Below are positions 5,484 through 6,585 of a stretch of 6,585 nucleotides of DNA, in pieces. The notes under the pieces were generated by a model. The model did not search any database. It was not told where the DNA came from and saw only the letters and a list, made by a program, of their open reading frames with translations. Every line of letters starts with the position of its first letter. The first letter of the stretch is position 1. The stretch lies in contig JAVWEY010000055.1 in NCBI GenBank assembly GCA_036641395.1, forward strand, positions 1-6,585. Reading direction: 5' to 3'. A program made the translations under genes and the position numbers. Source of the DNA: JAVXTH01 sp036641395. Lineage in GTDB: Bacteria; Bacillota_I; Bacilli_A; Erysipelotrichales; Erysipelotrichaceae.

Positions 5484-6506
5484 ATGAAAATATTAGTATG
5501 TGGTGGAAATGGGTTTATTGGGAGTCATACTTGTGTTGAATTACTAGCAGCAGGAAATGAAGTTGTCATCGTTGATAATTTGTATAATTCTAAAATTGAG
5601 GTAGTTGACAAAATAAAGAAAATAAGTGGAAAAGAAGTTGTCTTCTATGAAGGTGATGTATGTGATGAGAAAATCATGGAAAAGATTTTCTGTGAACATA
5701 AAATTGATGCGGCAATTCACTTTGCAGGCTATAAAGCAGTAGGAGAATCAGTTAAAAAACCACTGATGTATTATGAAAATAATTTGATTAGTACCTTTGT
5801 GTTATGTAAAACAATGGCTAAGCACGGTTGTTTTAACTTAGTCTTTTCCTCAAGTGCAACAGTTTATGGAAATCCTCACAGTGTTCCGATTACGGAAGAC
5901 TTTCCATTAGGTCCTACAACAAATCCTTATGGAACTACAAAACTTATGATTGAACAAATACTTAATGATTTACATACAGCAGATTCAAATTGGAATATCG
6001 CATTATTACGTTATTTTAATCCAATTGGAGCTCATGAAAGTGGGTTAATTGGTGAAAGTCCTAATGGAATTCCTAATAATCTAATGCCTTATATTTGCCA
6101 AGTCGCAAGTAAACAACTGGATCATCTAAATATCTTTGGTAATGATTATGACACAATTGATGGTACAGGAGTACGTGATTATATCCATGTAGTAGATCTT
6201 GCCAAAGGCCATGTTTGTGCTATAAATAAACTAGCAAATCAACATGTTGGTATTGATGCTTATAATCTTGGAACTGGAATTGGTTATAGTGTCTTACAAA
6301 TAGTTGATGCTTTTAATTCTGCTAATCAAATGAATTTACCTTATGTAATTGGACCACGTCGTGATGGTGATATCGCATCTTGTTTTGCTGATACTAGTAA
6401 AGCATTCAAAGAATTGAACTGGAAAGCAGAAAAAGATATTACGCAAATGTGTAAAGATTCATGGAACTATTTATCTATAATCATGCAAGAATACTCCCAC
6501 TTCTAA
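5484..6506 (+). CDS. galE: UDP-glucose 4-epimerase
   Basis: The product is 340 residues, the normal length for GalE, an NAD-dependent cytoplasmic enzyme of the extended short-chain dehydrogenase/reductase family. It interconverts UDP-glucose and UDP-galactose in the Leloir pathway and supplies UDP-galactose for surface glycans. The NAD-binding Rossmann motif is G7-G-N-G10-F-I-G13-S-H, followed by the acidic D31-N-L that contacts the cofactor. Other family signatures are the F-A-G-Y-K-A-V-G-E-S stretch (80-89), F-S-S-S124-A-T-V-Y-G, the catalytic pair Y149 and K153 (Y-G-T-T-K, same numbers as in E. coli GalE), R-Y-F-N-P-I-G-A-H, and the C-terminal R-R-D-G-D and A-D-T-S-K. C300 stands at the gate position occupied by Tyr299 in E. 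coli and by Cys307 in human GALE, suggesting that N-acetylated UDP-hexosamines may also be accepted. It is divergent from the protease operon, and no sugar-metabolism neighbour is visible in the window. Confidence 0.95.
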   Translation: MKILVCGGNGFIGSHTCVELLAAGNEVVIVDNLYNSKIEVVDKIKKISGKEVVFYEGDVCDEKIMEKIFCEHKIDAAIHFAGYKAVGESVKKPLMYYENNLISTFVLCKTMAKHGCFNLVFSSSATVYGNPHSVPITEDFPLGPTTNPYGTTKLMIEQILNDLHTADSNWNIALLRYFNPIGAHESGLIGESPNGIPNNLMPYICQVASKQLDHLNIFGNDYDTIDGTGVRDYIHVVDLAKGHVCAINKLANQHVGIDAYNLGTGIGYSVLQIVDAFNSANQMNLPYVIGPRRDGDIASCFADTSKAFKELNWKAEKDITQMCKDSWNYLSIIMQEYSHF

Positions 6507-6511
6507 AGTGG
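6497..6511 (+). other. Small hairpin over the galE stop codon
   Basis: CCACTT (6497-6502) and AAGTGG (6506-6511) form a perfect 6-bp stem with a 3-base loop that overlaps the galE TAA (6504-6506). The flanking CTC (6494-6496) and GAG (6513-6515) can extend it past one unpaired T. No T-run follows, so it is not a standard intrinsic terminator. It may still stabilise the mRNA end or mark the end of a small repeat element. Confidence 0.4.
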
Positions 6512-6552
6512 TGAGATGAATTGCATAAACCCATGTAAAACTACTGAATATA

Positions 6553-6561
6553 TGATATAAT
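6553..6561 (+). promoter_or_regulatory. Extended -10 promoter for a gene beyond the window
   Basis: TGA directly followed by a perfect TATAAT (6556-6561) forms an extended -10 element about 50 bases after galE. A -35 match is weak (TGTAAA at 6534-6539, 16-base spacer). The remaining 24 bases contain no start codon with a Shine-Dalgarno, so any gene it drives begins outside the window. Confidence 0.4.
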
Positions 6562-6585
6562 ATAACCAGAAGTTAAGTATAATAA

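Overview
The window is AT-rich bacterial DNA using the standard code: TGA is a real stop at the end of the large protease gene, and Trp is encoded by TGG. Low GC, strong purine-rich Shine-Dalgarno sites, ChW-type repeats, dockerin repeats and a cadherin-like beta-sandwich on secreted proteins all point to a Bacillota (Firmicutes) member, probably a gut-type anaerobe of the Clostridia or Erysipelotrichia. I cannot name a genus from the sequence alone.

Layout. Bases 3-305 (+) hold the end, or all, of a small Cys-rich zinc-ribbon protein cut by the window edge. Bases 306-565 carry no recognisable gene but contain an 11-bp perfect inverted repeat. Bases 566-5256 (-) form a two-gene operon. The first gene encodes a 1119-residue secreted M6-family metalloprotease with GLUG repeats, three ChW-like repeats and a C-terminal dockerin. 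Eleven bases later comes a 439-residue exported protein with a beta-sandwich N-domain, a Pro/Ser/Thr linker, a cadherin-like domain, two copies of an unnamed roughly 72-residue repeat and a C-terminal membrane anchor. A divergent promoter region (5257-5483) separates this operon from a complete galE (5484-6506, +), a UDP-glucose 4-epimerase. A further promoter-like sequence at the right edge probably serves a gene outside the window.

How the parts may work together. The protease is exported, and its dockerin and ChW-like modules suggest that it is displayed in a cell-surface assembly rather than released. The second operon gene encodes a membrane-tethered protein facing outwards and is almost certainly co-transcribed and translated from the same mRNA. 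The most interesting hypothesis is that the pair forms a surface protease system, in which the anchored protein is a partner, receptor or substrate-handling subunit of the dockerin protease. No classical cohesin is recognisable, so that link is inference. galE probably makes UDP-galactose, and perhaps UDP-GalNAc judging by its gate residue, for sugar metabolism or surface glycans. Its link to the protease operon may be only positional.
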